DNA of 64,000 bases. It comes from Lentilactobacillus kribbianus (GTDB lineage: Bacteria; Bacillota; Bacilli; Lactobacillales; Lactobacillaceae). Position numbers and translations under genes: made by a program. The notes beneath the pieces were generated by a model. It was not told the DNA's origin and did no database searches. It saw only the letters and a program-made list of their open reading frames with translations. The stretch is from NCBI RefSeq assembly GCF_013184075.1, contig NZ_JABEQQ010000001.1:248001-312000 (forward strand), in the 5' to 3' direction. This document shows, piece after piece, positions 50,382-59,095 of this stretch. Each line of letters starts with the position of its first letter. The first letter of the stretch is position 1.

Positions 50382-50585
50382 ATGAAACAAGGTACTGTTA
50401 AATGGTTCAACGCTGATAAAGGTTACGGCTTCATTACTACTGACGATGGTGACGTATTCGTTCACTTCTCAGCTATCAACAAAGATGGTTTCAAGTCACT
50501 TGACGAAGGCCAAAAAGTTACCCTTGACGTTGAAGACAGCGACCGTGGCCCACAAGCTGCTAACGTTTCTGTTGTTGAAGACTAA
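50382..50585 (+). CDS. Cold-shock protein (CspA family)
   Basis: 67-aa single OB-fold RNA chaperone. RNP1-type [11 protein letters not shown] and RNP2-type VFVHFSAI motifs are intact. The gene uses codons of high expression and starts at ATG behind AAGGAGG. It melts RNA structure at low temperature. Confidence 0.97.
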   Translation: MKQGTVKWFNADKGYGFITTDDGDVFVHFSAINKDGFKSLDEGQKVTLDVEDSDRGPQAANVSVVED

Positions 50586-50647
50586 TTTTAAAAAACTAAA
50601 ATTAAACTTTACAATTTAAAGGATATATGACATGAGTCATAATTCGT

Positions 50648-50684
50648 AAAAGACCCGATATCAAAGATATCGGGTCTTTTTTGT
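50648..50684 (+). terminator. Terminator of the cold-shock gene
   Basis: 15-bp perfect arms AAAAGACCCGATATC and GATATCGGGTCTTTT with an AAA loop. Confidence 0.9.
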
Positions 50685-50745
50685 TTGCTAATATCAGTGT
50701 CAAATCCCCCTCTTTTTTCTGCCAATGATATTATTAAGTTAACAG

Positions 50746-50775
50746 TTGCATTTATTCCCAGATTAGGAGTATAAT
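50746..50775 (+). promoter_or_regulatory. Promoter of the FMN reductase gene
   Basis: TTGCAT (50746-50751), 18 bases, TATAAT (50770-50775). Confidence 0.62.
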
Positions 50776-50823
50776 AAACTTAACTTATTAAAAGTAAGTA
50801 ACTTTATTTGGAGGTATCACCAT

Positions 50824-51375
50824 ATGACAAATGTAGGTGTAATTGTAGGGAGTTTACGTGAAGGTTCCTTCACTAAAAAAATTGCTAAAGCCGTTGCTGA
50901 TCAACTACCAGCCGACTACAACGTTTCATTAATCGATATCAACTTGGATCTTTACAACGAAGATTTAGATGTTGATGGTAAAGTTCCCGCTTCTTGGACC
51001 AAATTCCGTGAAGCGATGAATAATGTGGACGCCGTTATTTTTGCCACACCAGAATATAACCGTTCTATTCCTGGTGGTTTAAAGAACGCGATTGATGTTG
51101 GTTCTCGTCCAATGGGATCAAGCATTTGGGACAAAAAGCCCGCACTTATCATTAGTGTTTCTCCAGGTGCTATTGGTGGTTTCGGTGCTAATATGGCCCT
51201 ACGTCAATCACTTGTCTTCTTGAATATGCCAGTAGTTCAACAACCCGAAGCTTATATCGGTGGAGTCACTAACATCTTAGATGATAATGGTGAAGTAACC
51301 AGCCAACGTGAGTTATCTTACTTTAAGTCGATTGCTGACACATTTGTTGATTTAATCAATAAAATGAATAGCTAA
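50824..51375 (+). CDS. NAD(P)H-dependent FMN reductase family
   Basis: 183-aa flavodoxin-fold protein. GSLREGSFTKKIAKAV (about 9-24) is the FMN-phosphate loop, and FATPEYNRSIPGGLKNAID (about 76-94) is the family's isoalloxazine motif. It reduces FMN, chromate, quinones or azo compounds using NAD(P)H. ATG follows TTGGAGG. Monocistronic. Confidence 0.92.
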   Translation: MTNVGVIVGSLREGSFTKKIAKAVADQLPADYNVSLIDINLDLYNEDLDVDGKVPASWTKFREAMNNVDAVIFATPEYNRSIPGGLKNAIDVGSRPMGSSIWDKKPALIISVSPGAIGGFGANMALRQSLVFLNMPVVQQPEAYIGGVTNILDDNGEVTSQRELSYFKSIADTFVDLINKMNS

Positions 51376-51384
51376 AATTATAAT

Positions 51385-51421
51385 AAAAAGGTTCGCTATC
51401 AACTGATAGTGAACCTTTTTT
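51385..51421. terminator. Bidirectional terminator
   Basis: AAAAAGGTTCGCTATCA pairs with GATAGTGAACCTTTTT (one G-T), between convergent genes. Confidence 0.88.
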
Positions 51422-51423
51422 AT

Positions 51424-52461
51424 TTATGAAATTAAGCCTTGATTATTTTGCAAACTACTTAAAATAAAGTCAGTTAATTCTTTTTCACTAATATTTCTGA
51501 GTTTACCTGGATAAATGGCCGTTCTAATTCCCTTGGCATCAGCCGTTTGACCAATTAGTTGCTTTGCCACTAAATCCAAATCTCCCTCAACTGGGAAAAA
51601 CGGATTGAATTTAAACCGCAAGAAGTGGTCATCCATTATGGAAAAATTAATTTCCATCTTACCAGCTACTAAGTCGCGGGTAAAGTAACGATCATAGCCC
51701 GGATTACGACCAAAATTCCATTCATCGGTCCCATAAGTATCGGCTAACCGCTTATCAATAATATCCCAATCATCACTATTAATGGCGTAATCTTCAATAT
51801 CATCAAGTTGTTTTACGTCAAAAATAGCTTTTAACAATATATCCCGTAATTCTGCCATCGTCATTCCGGTTGGCAAATAATCGCCTAAATTTATCATCTC
51901 GGCCACTTTAGGATCATCCGTAGTATTCTCATTAAGATGAGTTTCTGCGTCGTTCAAGACGTTTTTAGCGTCATTAAAATCCATATCATATAAAATGGTA
52001 CCGCTAACTTTTACGGTATTATCAAATTGAGCCATATTCAACTTAGCAAATGCTTTATCGTGAAACAGTAACCGGCCACTTTTAACCTCTAACTTAGCAT
52101 CAATTCCTAGGTCTTTTAAGGCGGTTAAAATGGGTTGCGCATAGTAAGCATAATCCCCAAAATGCTTTTCTCCTTCAGTTATGATGGCCTCAAAGATCAA
52201 AGTTCCAAAGTCATGAAGGACTACCCCACTATCAGTAGTTCGCCAGGCTAATTGAAATCCATGTTCGTGTAGATAAGAAATATTGACGGTTTCCCAAACA
52301 TTTTGATTTCGTCCAATGACCACAGCGGGTTGGTTGATATACATCATTAACCCATTTCCAGGTAACTTCAAATCACTAACCAAATAATTTTCAATCGCCT
52401 GATTAACGCGGGCATCATATACTGGTTTATTATTGCGCTTAACATCAACTAAATACATCAT
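51424..52461 (-). CDS. Divergent lipoate--protein ligase (LplA family)
   Basis: 345-aa protein with the whole LplA layout: N-terminal catalytic domain to about 240 and an accessory C-terminal domain. But the lipoate/AMP loop, usually RRxSGGGxVxHDxGN, reads WRTTDSGVVLHDFG. The catalytic Lys loop, usually DGKKxSGNA, reads HDKAFAKLNMAQ. So activity or substrate may differ from typical ligases. It is divergent from a GcvH-like gene 72 bases away, a likely substrate. ATG at 52461 or 52458 follows GAAGGGAG. Confidence 0.82.
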   Translation of the reverse strand: MMYLVDVKRNNKPVYDARVNQAIENYLVSDLKLPGNGLMMYINQPAVVIGRNQNVWETVNISYLHEHGFQLAWRTTDSGVVLHDFGTLIFEAIITEGEKHFGDYAYYAQPILTALKDLGIDAKLEVKSGRLLFHDKAFAKLNMAQFDNTVKVSGTILYDMDFNDAKNVLNDAETHLNENTTDDPKVAEMINLGDYLPTGMTMAELRDILLKAIFDVKQLDDIEDYAINSDDWDIIDKRLADTYGTDEWNFGRNPGYDRYFTRDLVAGKMEINFSIMDDHFLRFKFNPFFPVEGDLDLVAKQLIGQTADAKGIRTAIYPGKLRNISEKELTDFILSSLQNNQGLIS

Positions 52462-52533
52462 AAATCTCCCTTCACTTATGTCTTAATGTCATTATAGTGT
52501 ATAATTATAAGAAAATGTAATGAGGTGACTCTT

Positions 52534-52917
52534 ATGGCACAAACAAGTTGGTGGCAACAAATAAATGATGCTTTAGATGAATCCAAGAGTACTGATGAAT
52601 CTGGACCGATTACGGTCAAAGATGGTATCTGGTACCGCACCTTGCCTAATGGCCATTATTTAATGGGAATTGATCAATCAGTGATTGATCGTCTAGGTGA
52701 ACTCACCTTTGCTGATTTTCCGACCAAGGTGCAAGAAATGGCCGTCGGTGACGATCTCTTAGACGTTGAAGGCGAAAAATCAGTAGAAACCCTTCAAGCC
52801 CCTGTAGCCGGAACGGTTATTTCCCGTAATCAAAATCTATTAAATAATATCGAACAAGCTAGCGCTACTGCTCCGCTACAAAACTGGATTATGGAAATCA
52901 ATCCCCAAAACAATTAA
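52534..52917 (+). CDS. GcvH-like lipoyl-domain protein
   Basis: 127-aa protein that aligns with glycine cleavage H protein: NGHYLMGIDQSVIDRLGEL at the front, then VEGEKSVETLQAPVAGTV, where the Lys matches the lipoylated Lys of VESVKAVSDIYSPVSGTV. The sequence differs from metabolic GcvH, and no gcvP or gcvT is in the window. It may be a lipoyl carrier of another system. ATG 52534 follows GAGGTGA. It is divergent from the LplA-like gene. Confidence 0.82.
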   Translation: MAQTSWWQQINDALDESKSTDESGPITVKDGIWYRTLPNGHYLMGIDQSVIDRLGELTFADFPTKVQEMAVGDDLLDVEGEKSVETLQAPVAGTVISRNQNLLNNIEQASATAPLQNWIMEINPQNN

Positions 52918-52997
52918 TTTTTTGAGCATATTTCACGCCACCTTTTTCATTTAGGCCTACAATAGAATTGTACTAAAAGTTTGAGGAGGTAATTGGA

Positions 52998-53201
52998 ATG
53001 GCAGAATCACCAATTTTGGACAAACATATGAACGAAGTTTTTGATTGGAGCGACAGCGACATGCCAGTTCGTGACGCATTGTGGGATTACTACATGGAAG
53101 CAAATAATCACGACACCAAGGCCACCGGAAAAGCGATGGATAAATACTTGAGCATGTCTACTGAAGACATCAAAGCAGATGCAGAAAAATTACTAAAGTA
53201 A
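52998..53201 (+). CDS. Unknown 67-aa acidic protein
   Basis: A helical, strongly acidic protein (FDWSDSDMPVRDALWDYYMEANNHD). ATG follows GAGGAGGTAA. It has no known family. It follows the GcvH-like gene by 80 bases and has a terminator after it. Confidence 0.68.
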   Translation: MAESPILDKHMNEVFDWSDSDMPVRDALWDYYMEANNHDTKATGKAMDKYLSMSTEDIKADAEKLLK

Positions 53202-53210
53202 TTGCATAAC

Positions 53211-53240
53211 AAAAAGAGCCTGAGTTAAGGCTCTTTTTTT
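53211..53240. terminator. Bidirectional terminator
   Basis: AAAAAGAGCC pairs with GGCTCTTTTT around an 8-base loop. Confidence 0.85.
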
Positions 53241-53553
53241 ATTGGCTTATTTGAGTCATCGCTTGTTCAAGAACCGCAGCGGAAACCATTTCATTGGTGA
53301 ACCGTTGTAGTGGTGTATAAGCATGACGTTTCTTAAATGGAACTGGCCGAGTTTTAATCACCACAACGGACATATCATTTTCAGTGATAAAAACCTGACC
53401 TAACTGTTTAAACTTTCCTTTAGTATGCTTACCCGTTCGCCAGCTATGCAGTCGAAACTGACCATTGTCATCTAATTTTATTTGATAATGACCGGAGTTA
53501 TCCAGGCTAAGTGGTACCCCAATATATTCGGTAACTTCATATTTATCCTTCAT
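53239..53553 (-). CDS. Unknown 104-aa protein
   Basis: A basic protein with a beta-rich first half (GHYQIKLDDNGQFRLHSW) and a helical C-terminus. ATG 53553 follows GGGAGG. No signal or membrane segment. Not recognised. Confidence 0.65.
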   Translation of the reverse strand: MKDKYEVTEYIGVPLSLDNSGHYQIKLDDNGQFRLHSWRTGKHTKGKFKQLGQVFITENDMSVVVIKTRPVPFKKRHAYTPLQRFTNEMVSAAVLEQAMTQISQ

Positions 53554-53666
53554 TTGTACCTCCCATTATTAAAAAGAACGTTATAATAATTATAGACCTA
53601 CAATTTTATTATCTTATCATTATCTAATATACTTAATTTAGGAGCCAAACGAAAGGAGCGATGAGT

Positions 53667-54500
53667 TTGTCTAGGATTAAAATCGTTACTGATGCGGTGG
53701 TAAATGCTACCCAATGGTCTAATGATATTGTAACCGTAATTGATCTTCCCATTATTATTAATGGCCAAGTTTACAGTCATATTAGCAAAATTAGTAATGC
53801 TAAATATTTATCATTATTACAAAGGTCTTCAACTAGCCCCAAAATTGGTACAGTCAGCGTTGAAGAGTTAATTACCTTATATGATCAGTTAGGAGCAGAT
53901 GGCAGCAAAATTTTATCACTGCATCTTAGTGACCGTTTTACAGACACTTACAGTGTCGCTAGACAAGCCGCCGTCCAAAGTCTAGCCGATGTCACCGTGG
54001 TTAACAGCGGAGTCCCCGCAGCCGGTTTAAGCTATCAAATTCAAACCGCAGTGAACCTAATTCAGGCCAACGCTAGTTTTGCCACCGTCATTGCCCAAAT
54101 TAGGCACACCTTAGAAAACACCCGGGTATATTTATCGATTTCTGATAATAGTCAGCTGGTGGCCCAACATCGCATCAGTTGGTTTCGAGCCATCGTAGAA
54201 AATCGCGCCAACGTCAAATATCTAATGCGCTTTAAGGATAACGATTTTCAGTTTATTGAACGAACAACTAATGATGATTACGTCAGTGATTTTTGGCGCA
54301 ATCAAATTCAAAAAATGCACGAACTTAATATCGCAAGTTTAGATATCATTCATACCGGTGATAGTCATCGAGCTTATCTAATTTATGATTTAATGGATCA
54401 AGAGTTTCCCCTCATGCCTATACACTTACGAACTGCCAATCCCGAAATGGCTAATTATTTAGGCCAAAATGCGACTGGCGTCACCTACTTATTAGGCTAA
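53667..54500 (+). CDS. DegV family protein (fatty-acid-binding, divergent)
   Basis: 277 aa from TTG 53667, which has GGAG eight bases upstream; ATG 53661 is too close to the same site. The DegV fold is shown by RIKIVTDAVVN, then SPKIGTVSVEEL, LSLHLSDRFTDTY, and VVNSGVPAAGL. Typical DegV has TSQPS where this reads PKIGTVS, so the fatty-acid site may differ. Members present fatty acids to the kinase FakA. FakA is not in the window. A second DegV is at 61018. Confidence 0.85.
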   Translation: MSRIKIVTDAVVNATQWSNDIVTVIDLPIIINGQVYSHISKISNAKYLSLLQRSSTSPKIGTVSVEELITLYDQLGADGSKILSLHLSDRFTDTYSVARQAAVQSLADVTVVNSGVPAAGLSYQIQTAVNLIQANASFATVIAQIRHTLENTRVYLSISDNSQLVAQHRISWFRAIVENRANVKYLMRFKDNDFQFIERTTNDDYVSDFWRNQIQKMHELNIASLDIIHTGDSHRAYLIYDLMDQEFPLMPIHLRTANPEMANYLGQNATGVTYLLG

Positions 54501-54537
54501 AAAGGACTTCCTTCATTAATTGAAGGAAGTCCTTTTT
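54499..54537. terminator. Bidirectional terminator
   Basis: 17-base perfect arms around TTAAT, with AAAAA and TTTTT ends, between convergent genes. Confidence 0.9.
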
Positions 54538-54548
54538 ATTTATGCTTC

Positions 54549-57299
54549 TTAGTTACTACTTCTAGTAGTTTTATTGGTATCACTGTGTTTACCTGTAGCG
54601 TTCTTGCTCCAAGGGAAAACAAATGGTTCGTAAGTTAATTTGATTAAAGCAGGGAAAACAATTGGAATTGCAATCACAAGAATAATCAAACCAACAATTA
54701 CGGCAACCGCCACTTGAATCAAAGTTAAGACTCCAGAAGGAATCAAGGCTGCAAACGTTCCGCAAAGAATAACGGCTGCAGAGATAACCACTGTTCCAAT
54801 AACTCCGGCAGCTGCCACAATGCGTTGACTTGGAAACATAGTATGATCTGGATCGTTGCGATATTGCATGATCAAGAAAATACTGTAATCCACACCCAAA
54901 GCAATCAACATAATAAATGAGAAGAATGGGGTATTCCAAGTTAACATATCTTGGCCTAGACTCTTACTACTAATCCATTCAGTCAAGCCTAGAGAAGTAA
55001 AGTAAGCAATTACTAACATAGTCATGACATAGAGTGGTTGTAATAATGAACGAGATACAACAATGAGGGCTAAAGTAATCCCAACGATCATAATTGCTGC
55101 TGTTCGAACAAAATCACTAGTGGCAATATTCTTGGTATCGTTTAAGTTGCTTGATTCGCCACCAACAGCTACTGTAGCGTTCTTTAATGATGTACCCTTT
55201 AAGTTATCCTTAACGATCTTTTGTAAGCCAGAAGCTCGTTTCATAGAGGTTTCCGTACTTGGATCAGTCTTCAAGATAACAATCATCTTAGTAGCTTTTT
55301 TGTCTGATGACATGTAAGTGTCAGTAGCCGTCTTAAAGGTATCACTCTTTAACACATTCTTTGGAATGTAGAAAGTATCACCAGCAGCAGATTTAGCCAC
55401 CCCACCAAGGTAGTCATTGGTTTGACCTAAACCTTTTTTAACCGTATCAATACCGTTACCAGCTGCTACCAATTTAGTTTGCATAGCTTCTAGTTCAGTA
55501 GCCAATGCCTGAGCATTTTCACCGATAGATTGAGCATCACTACCTACCCCAGTCAATGAACTCTTCATTCCGGCAGCGGTTTGCGATTGTTGTGCCATTA
55601 CTTGGGTCAATGCTGAAGTTAACGCACTTTGTTGAATAGCATTAAGTGGTTGACCACTAGCACTTAGTTGTTGGTTTAATTGCCCTACCAATTGACTTGG
55701 TGTAGCACTCTTACCAGCTGCAGCAGAACTCCTTTGAATATCAGTTAATTGACTGGCAATACTCTTAGTGGAAGTCCCAATATCGCTTAATGGTTGGGTA
55801 TCAAACTTGGAACTCTTCATTCCTTTAGAAACCTTCTTCAACCCTGATTCCATGCGATCAACGTTACCAGTTAAAGTATCTAATTGATCACTCAAGTAAA
55901 GTTGTTTCAAAGCTACTCCACCTGGTTGAGTTACAGAGTTAACAGAATCAATACCTTTTTCACCCTGAATTTGTTTAGTAACTCGGTCAAGTTCTTTTAA
56001 ATCTTTTTCATTATTTAAAGTGTGTTTAGCTTGAATATAAACCGTAGTTGGTTCAGCCGTTCCCTTTGAGAAATGGTCTTGAACCGTCTTGAAACCTTTT
56101 CGAGCCGTCACACTCTTAGGTAATTCAGCCACATTATCGTAACTCAAGTGACCGTTATATTGTAATGCAAATGGGACAGTAGCTACTAAAGCAATCAACA
56201 AAGCAATGATTGGATGTGCCACTGAATGCTTAGATAAGAAACTCCAAGTCTTGTTGTCGCTTTCGCCCTTTAAACTCTTTGAAGGCCAGAAAATCTTTTG
56301 ACCCAAAGTAGCCATAAAGAACGGATTGAATGTTAACAAGACTAATAGTAAAACAGCTACCCCAATAGCAACACCGACAGCTGATTTGTAAATGGAGAAG
56401 CGAGCCAAGCCCAAAGCAGAAAAACCAATCAATAGTGATAAACCACTGTATAAGATGGTACGTCCCGCATTCTTGCGAGCACCAATTGTGGCTTCAACCT
56501 TATCTTTACCAGCAGCTAATTGACTCTTAAATTCATTTAACATCAAAATGTTATAGTCAGTCCCAATCCCAAATAAGACAACCACCATAAAGATTTGGGT
56601 GTAACTAGAAATTGGGAAATCAAATTTATCTGCTAAATTCATAACGATACTTTGAGAAATCAAGAATGAAATCCCAACTGATATCAAGGAAATGAATGGC
56701 ACAATCAATGAACGGAATACAATAATTAAAACTAAGAAAATAAAGACAATCGTAATTGCTTCTGTTTTATGCAATCCTTGTTCGGTAACCACACGGAAAT
56801 CATCATTTAAAATGTCACTACCAGTGACGTAAGTTTTAACCCCTTGGGTTTTAACCGCCTTAGTAATATCCTTGTTCATTTGTGAAACCGAATCTTTTTT
56901 ACCTACGTCTAGTTGCATCAACTGCGTAGTTTTATCTTTGGAAATCAATTGTTTCTTAGTAACTGCATTTTGGTTAGGACTAGTAATTTTTTTAATATCA
57001 TAACGAGATTTATGGGCATTTAAATCACTAATCGTGGAATTAATTGCATCAATCTGTGTATTAGTTAACTTATCATCGCCATTATTAAAGACCACGACCA
57101 CTTGTCTAGTATTACCAATTTTATGACCCCAATGGGATTGAATGGTATTGGCAACTTGACTTTGGGCCGACTTAGGAATTTCAGTTTGGCCTTTATTAGC
57201 AATCAAGTTCGAGACGTTTGGCAACATCAACACACTTGCTACTAAGACTACCAGCCATAGTATAAAGCTGACAGTATACCTTTTTACAAATTTATTCAT
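54549..57299 (-). CDS. MMPL/RND-family membrane transporter
   Basis: 916-aa protein with the RND duplicated plan: one N-terminal helix, a periplasm-side (extracellular) loop, five more helices (around 175-340), a second large external domain of about 330 residues with long coiled-coil-like stretches, and six helices at the C-terminus. Key motifs are GIGTDYNILMLNEF (about 245-258) and ALGVDYSIFLIMQYR (about 787), the GxxxDY proton site. It likely exports a lipid or toxic amphiphile. It is preceded by its TetR regulator with 13 bases between. Confidence 0.92.
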   Translation of the reverse strand: MNKFVKRYTVSFILWLVVLVASVLMLPNVSNLIANKGQTEIPKSAQSQVANTIQSHWGHKIGNTRQVVVVFNNGDDKLTNTQIDAINSTISDLNAHKSRYDIKKITSPNQNAVTKKQLISKDKTTQLMQLDVGKKDSVSQMNKDITKAVKTQGVKTYVTGSDILNDDFRVVTEQGLHKTEAITIVFIFLVLIIVFRSLIVPFISLISVGISFLISQSIVMNLADKFDFPISSYTQIFMVVVLFGIGTDYNILMLNEFKSQLAAGKDKVEATIGARKNAGRTILYSGLSLLIGFSALGLARFSIYKSAVGVAIGVAVLLLVLLTFNPFFMATLGQKIFWPSKSLKGESDNKTWSFLSKHSVAHPIIALLIALVATVPFALQYNGHLSYDNVAELPKSVTARKGFKTVQDHFSKGTAEPTTVYIQAKHTLNNEKDLKELDRVTKQIQGEKGIDSVNSVTQPGGVALKQLYLSDQLDTLTGNVDRMESGLKKVSKGMKSSKFDTQPLSDIGTSTKSIASQLTDIQRSSAAAGKSATPSQLVGQLNQQLSASGQPLNAIQQSALTSALTQVMAQQSQTAAGMKSSLTGVGSDAQSIGENAQALATELEAMQTKLVAAGNGIDTVKKGLGQTNDYLGGVAKSAAGDTFYIPKNVLKSDTFKTATDTYMSSDKKATKMIVILKTDPSTETSMKRASGLQKIVKDNLKGTSLKNATVAVGGESSNLNDTKNIATSDFVRTAAIMIVGITLALIVVSRSLLQPLYVMTMLVIAYFTSLGLTEWISSKSLGQDMLTWNTPFFSFIMLIALGVDYSIFLIMQYRNDPDHTMFPSQRIVAAAGVIGTVVISAAVILCGTFAALIPSGVLTLIQVAVAVIVGLIILVIAIPIVFPALIKLTYEPFVFPWSKNATGKHSDTNKTTRSSN

Positions 57300-57312
57300 T
57301 CTTCAACCTCTT

Positions 57313-57924
57313 CTAATCAATTTTAATCCAATTTTGTGGAGCGGTAACTCGATACTGCAAAATAATCTGGGCTACTTCAGCTGCTGGCTCTGGATTATCC
57401 TTTGATAGCCAGTGCAAGACGATGCCCATTAAGGTATCTAGTACCATTTCTTCAATATAGTCTTTTGGAATAACAGCATCATAAGTTACTGTGCCATTAA
57501 ATTCTAAAAACTTCTTGCGAATTTCGGTGCTAAATAATCCTTTTAGCTGTGATAAAAACGCCGGATCACCCTGATTACTAAGTAGCGAGGTCAACAATTC
57601 ACGGTCATTAAAGAACTGACTTAGTGTTGAAATAACCATTTGATACGGAAAAGTTTCAACATTATCTTCATCTTTTAACTGCTTAATTGCTTTTGGAATC
57701 ATATCATCCAACGTTTGTTGCAGCTTACCTAATAATTCGGCTTCCACTTGATGGAGTAAATCAAATTTATCTAGGTAATGAATATAGAACGTCCCCCGAC
57801 TAATGCCAGCTCGCCGAGAAATATCGGTCACGTTAATATCATTAAAGCCCTTCTCGTTAATAAGCTCAATTAACGCGGCAATAATTCGCTGCTTAGTCTG
57901 AGCCGTTCGCTTATCAACTGCCAT
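57313..57924 (-). CDS. TetR/AcrR family repressor
   Basis: 203-aa regulator. The HTH is at about 25-50 (VTDISRRAGISRGTFYIHYLDKFDLL). The C-terminal helical domain binds an unknown ligand. It is the first gene of the MMPL operon, so probably represses it and itself. ATG follows AAAGGGGGA. The -35/-10 region lies at the end of the preceding gene. Confidence 0.9.
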   Translation of the reverse strand: MAVDKRTAQTKQRIIAALIELINEKGFNDINVTDISRRAGISRGTFYIHYLDKFDLLHQVEAELLGKLQQTLDDMIPKAIKQLKDEDNVETFPYQMVISTLSQFFNDRELLTSLLSNQGDPAFLSQLKGLFSTEIRKKFLEFNGTVTYDAVIPKDYIEEMVLDTLMGIVLHWLSKDNPEPAAEVAQIILQYRVTAPQNWIKID

Positions 57925-57960
57925 TAAAATCCCCCTTTCTATCTAAACCTAACAGTATAA

Positions 57961-57988
57961 ATTATAGAGAATTTCATCAGTAAGTCAA
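57961..57988 (-). promoter_or_regulatory. Promoter of the TetR-MMPL operon
   Basis: On the minus strand TTGACT (57983-57988), 16 bases, TATAAT (57961-57966). No obvious palindrome was found in it. Confidence 0.72.
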
Positions 57989-57996
57989 CACGTTGT

Positions 57997-58911
57997 TCAT
58001 AATTTTTTCTTACTGGGAAATCGAAACGGCAACGCCAAAATAAACACGGTGCTAATCGTTAAAATAGCCCCAATTGTTTCCGCCCCACTAAAGGAAGTAT
58101 TTAGAAATAACACTGCACCTAAAGTGGCCGATAATGGTTCAAAAACATCCAGTAATCCCGCCACGGTTGGTGAAATATACTTTAGGCTGGCAGTAAAACA
58201 AAGATAAGCTAAAATAGTGCCAAATAAAACAATAAAACCAACTCCTAGAATAACACTTAACGTTAGTGGCGGGGTGTTTTGCCACACCGGATTAATTACA
58301 GAAAAAATAAGACCACCAAGTAGCATCCCCCAACCAATCACCATTAACGAACCATAACGATTAATTAATTTAATTGGAATCAAAGTCTGCATTGCACCAC
58401 TCAATGCCAAAACCAAACCAATCAATAAAGCATGTGGTGAAATAGCCAAATGAGCCAGATTACCCTTGGTAACCAACAACCACGTTCCCAGTAAGGCTAC
58501 TAAAACAGCTGTGGTTTCTTGCCACCGGGGATACTTGCGATAAAACACAACCGTAATTATCACAATCATTACCGTTCCTAAACTCTGCATAACGGTTGCC
58601 GTCGCAGCATTACTGGCTTGTACCATTAAGAGATAGGCATATTGAACCGCTGCTAGCCCGAATATAACGTAGGCAATTAAATGAAATCCATCCCCCGGGC
58701 GTTTGAAAATAGTCGTAATTGGCTGACGTTGTCCAATTCGAACATATAATAAAATGGCTAAACCGGCTAATAACATTTTAACTGCCATTAGCCATTCTGG
58801 TGATAAGTTAACCGCCGCAAATAAATATTGTGATACTGGCCCTTGAATGCCCCAAAAAATACCAGCACTACTGGCTAATAGAATACCTTTTTGAGTATTT
58901 GACACAACCAT
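57997..58911 (-). CDS. EamA/DMT family transporter
   Basis: 304-aa protein with ten membrane segments in two repeats of five. The first repeat starts SSAGIFWGIQGPVSQYLF, and the second has GLLDVFEPLSATLGAVLFLN near the end, typical of EamA. It is probably a metabolite or amino acid exporter. ATG 58911 follows AAAGGAG. It is transcribed in the same direction as the TetR gene but ends before that promoter. Confidence 0.9.
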   Translation of the reverse strand: MVVSNTQKGILLASSAGIFWGIQGPVSQYLFAAVNLSPEWLMAVKMLLAGLAILLYVRIGQRQPITTIFKRPGDGFHLIAYVIFGLAAVQYAYLLMVQASNAATATVMQSLGTVMIVIITVVFYRKYPRWQETTAVLVALLGTWLLVTKGNLAHLAISPHALLIGLVLALSGAMQTLIPIKLINRYGSLMVIGWGMLLGGLIFSVINPVWQNTPPLTLSVILGVGFIVLFGTILAYLCFTASLKYISPTVAGLLDVFEPLSATLGAVLFLNTSFSGAETIGAILTISTVFILALPFRFPSKKKL

Positions 58912-59023
58912 TCTCCTTTACTACTCATCAAAATTATTAACCTAAAAAGTTTAGCATATTTTCAGCATCATTTTGCCAATTCTTCTATAATAAGGAAGAT
59001 TGTTATTTTTATGCCTAATAAAA

Positions 59024-59052
59024 TTGACGCGTTTCTAGATAGTTTCTATAAT
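59024..59052 (+). promoter_or_regulatory. Promoter of the phosphoglucomutase gene
   Basis: TTGACG (59024-59029), 17 bases, TATAAT (59047-59052). Confidence 0.78.
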
Positions 59053-59095
59053 GAGACTAACGCTTAACGTAAAAACATTCTCGGAGGATAAAATA

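Noticed and set aside
53661-53666. ATG 53661 as the DegV start
   Set aside because: It lies only two bases from GGAG; TTG 53667 gives a normal spacing and a typical DegV N-terminus. The ATG cannot be fully excluded.
54589-54939. A 116-codon open frame on the minus strand inside the MMPL gene
   Set aside because: Cys/Ser-rich composition, no ribosome site, fully inside the conserved MMPL coding region; it is a shadow frame.
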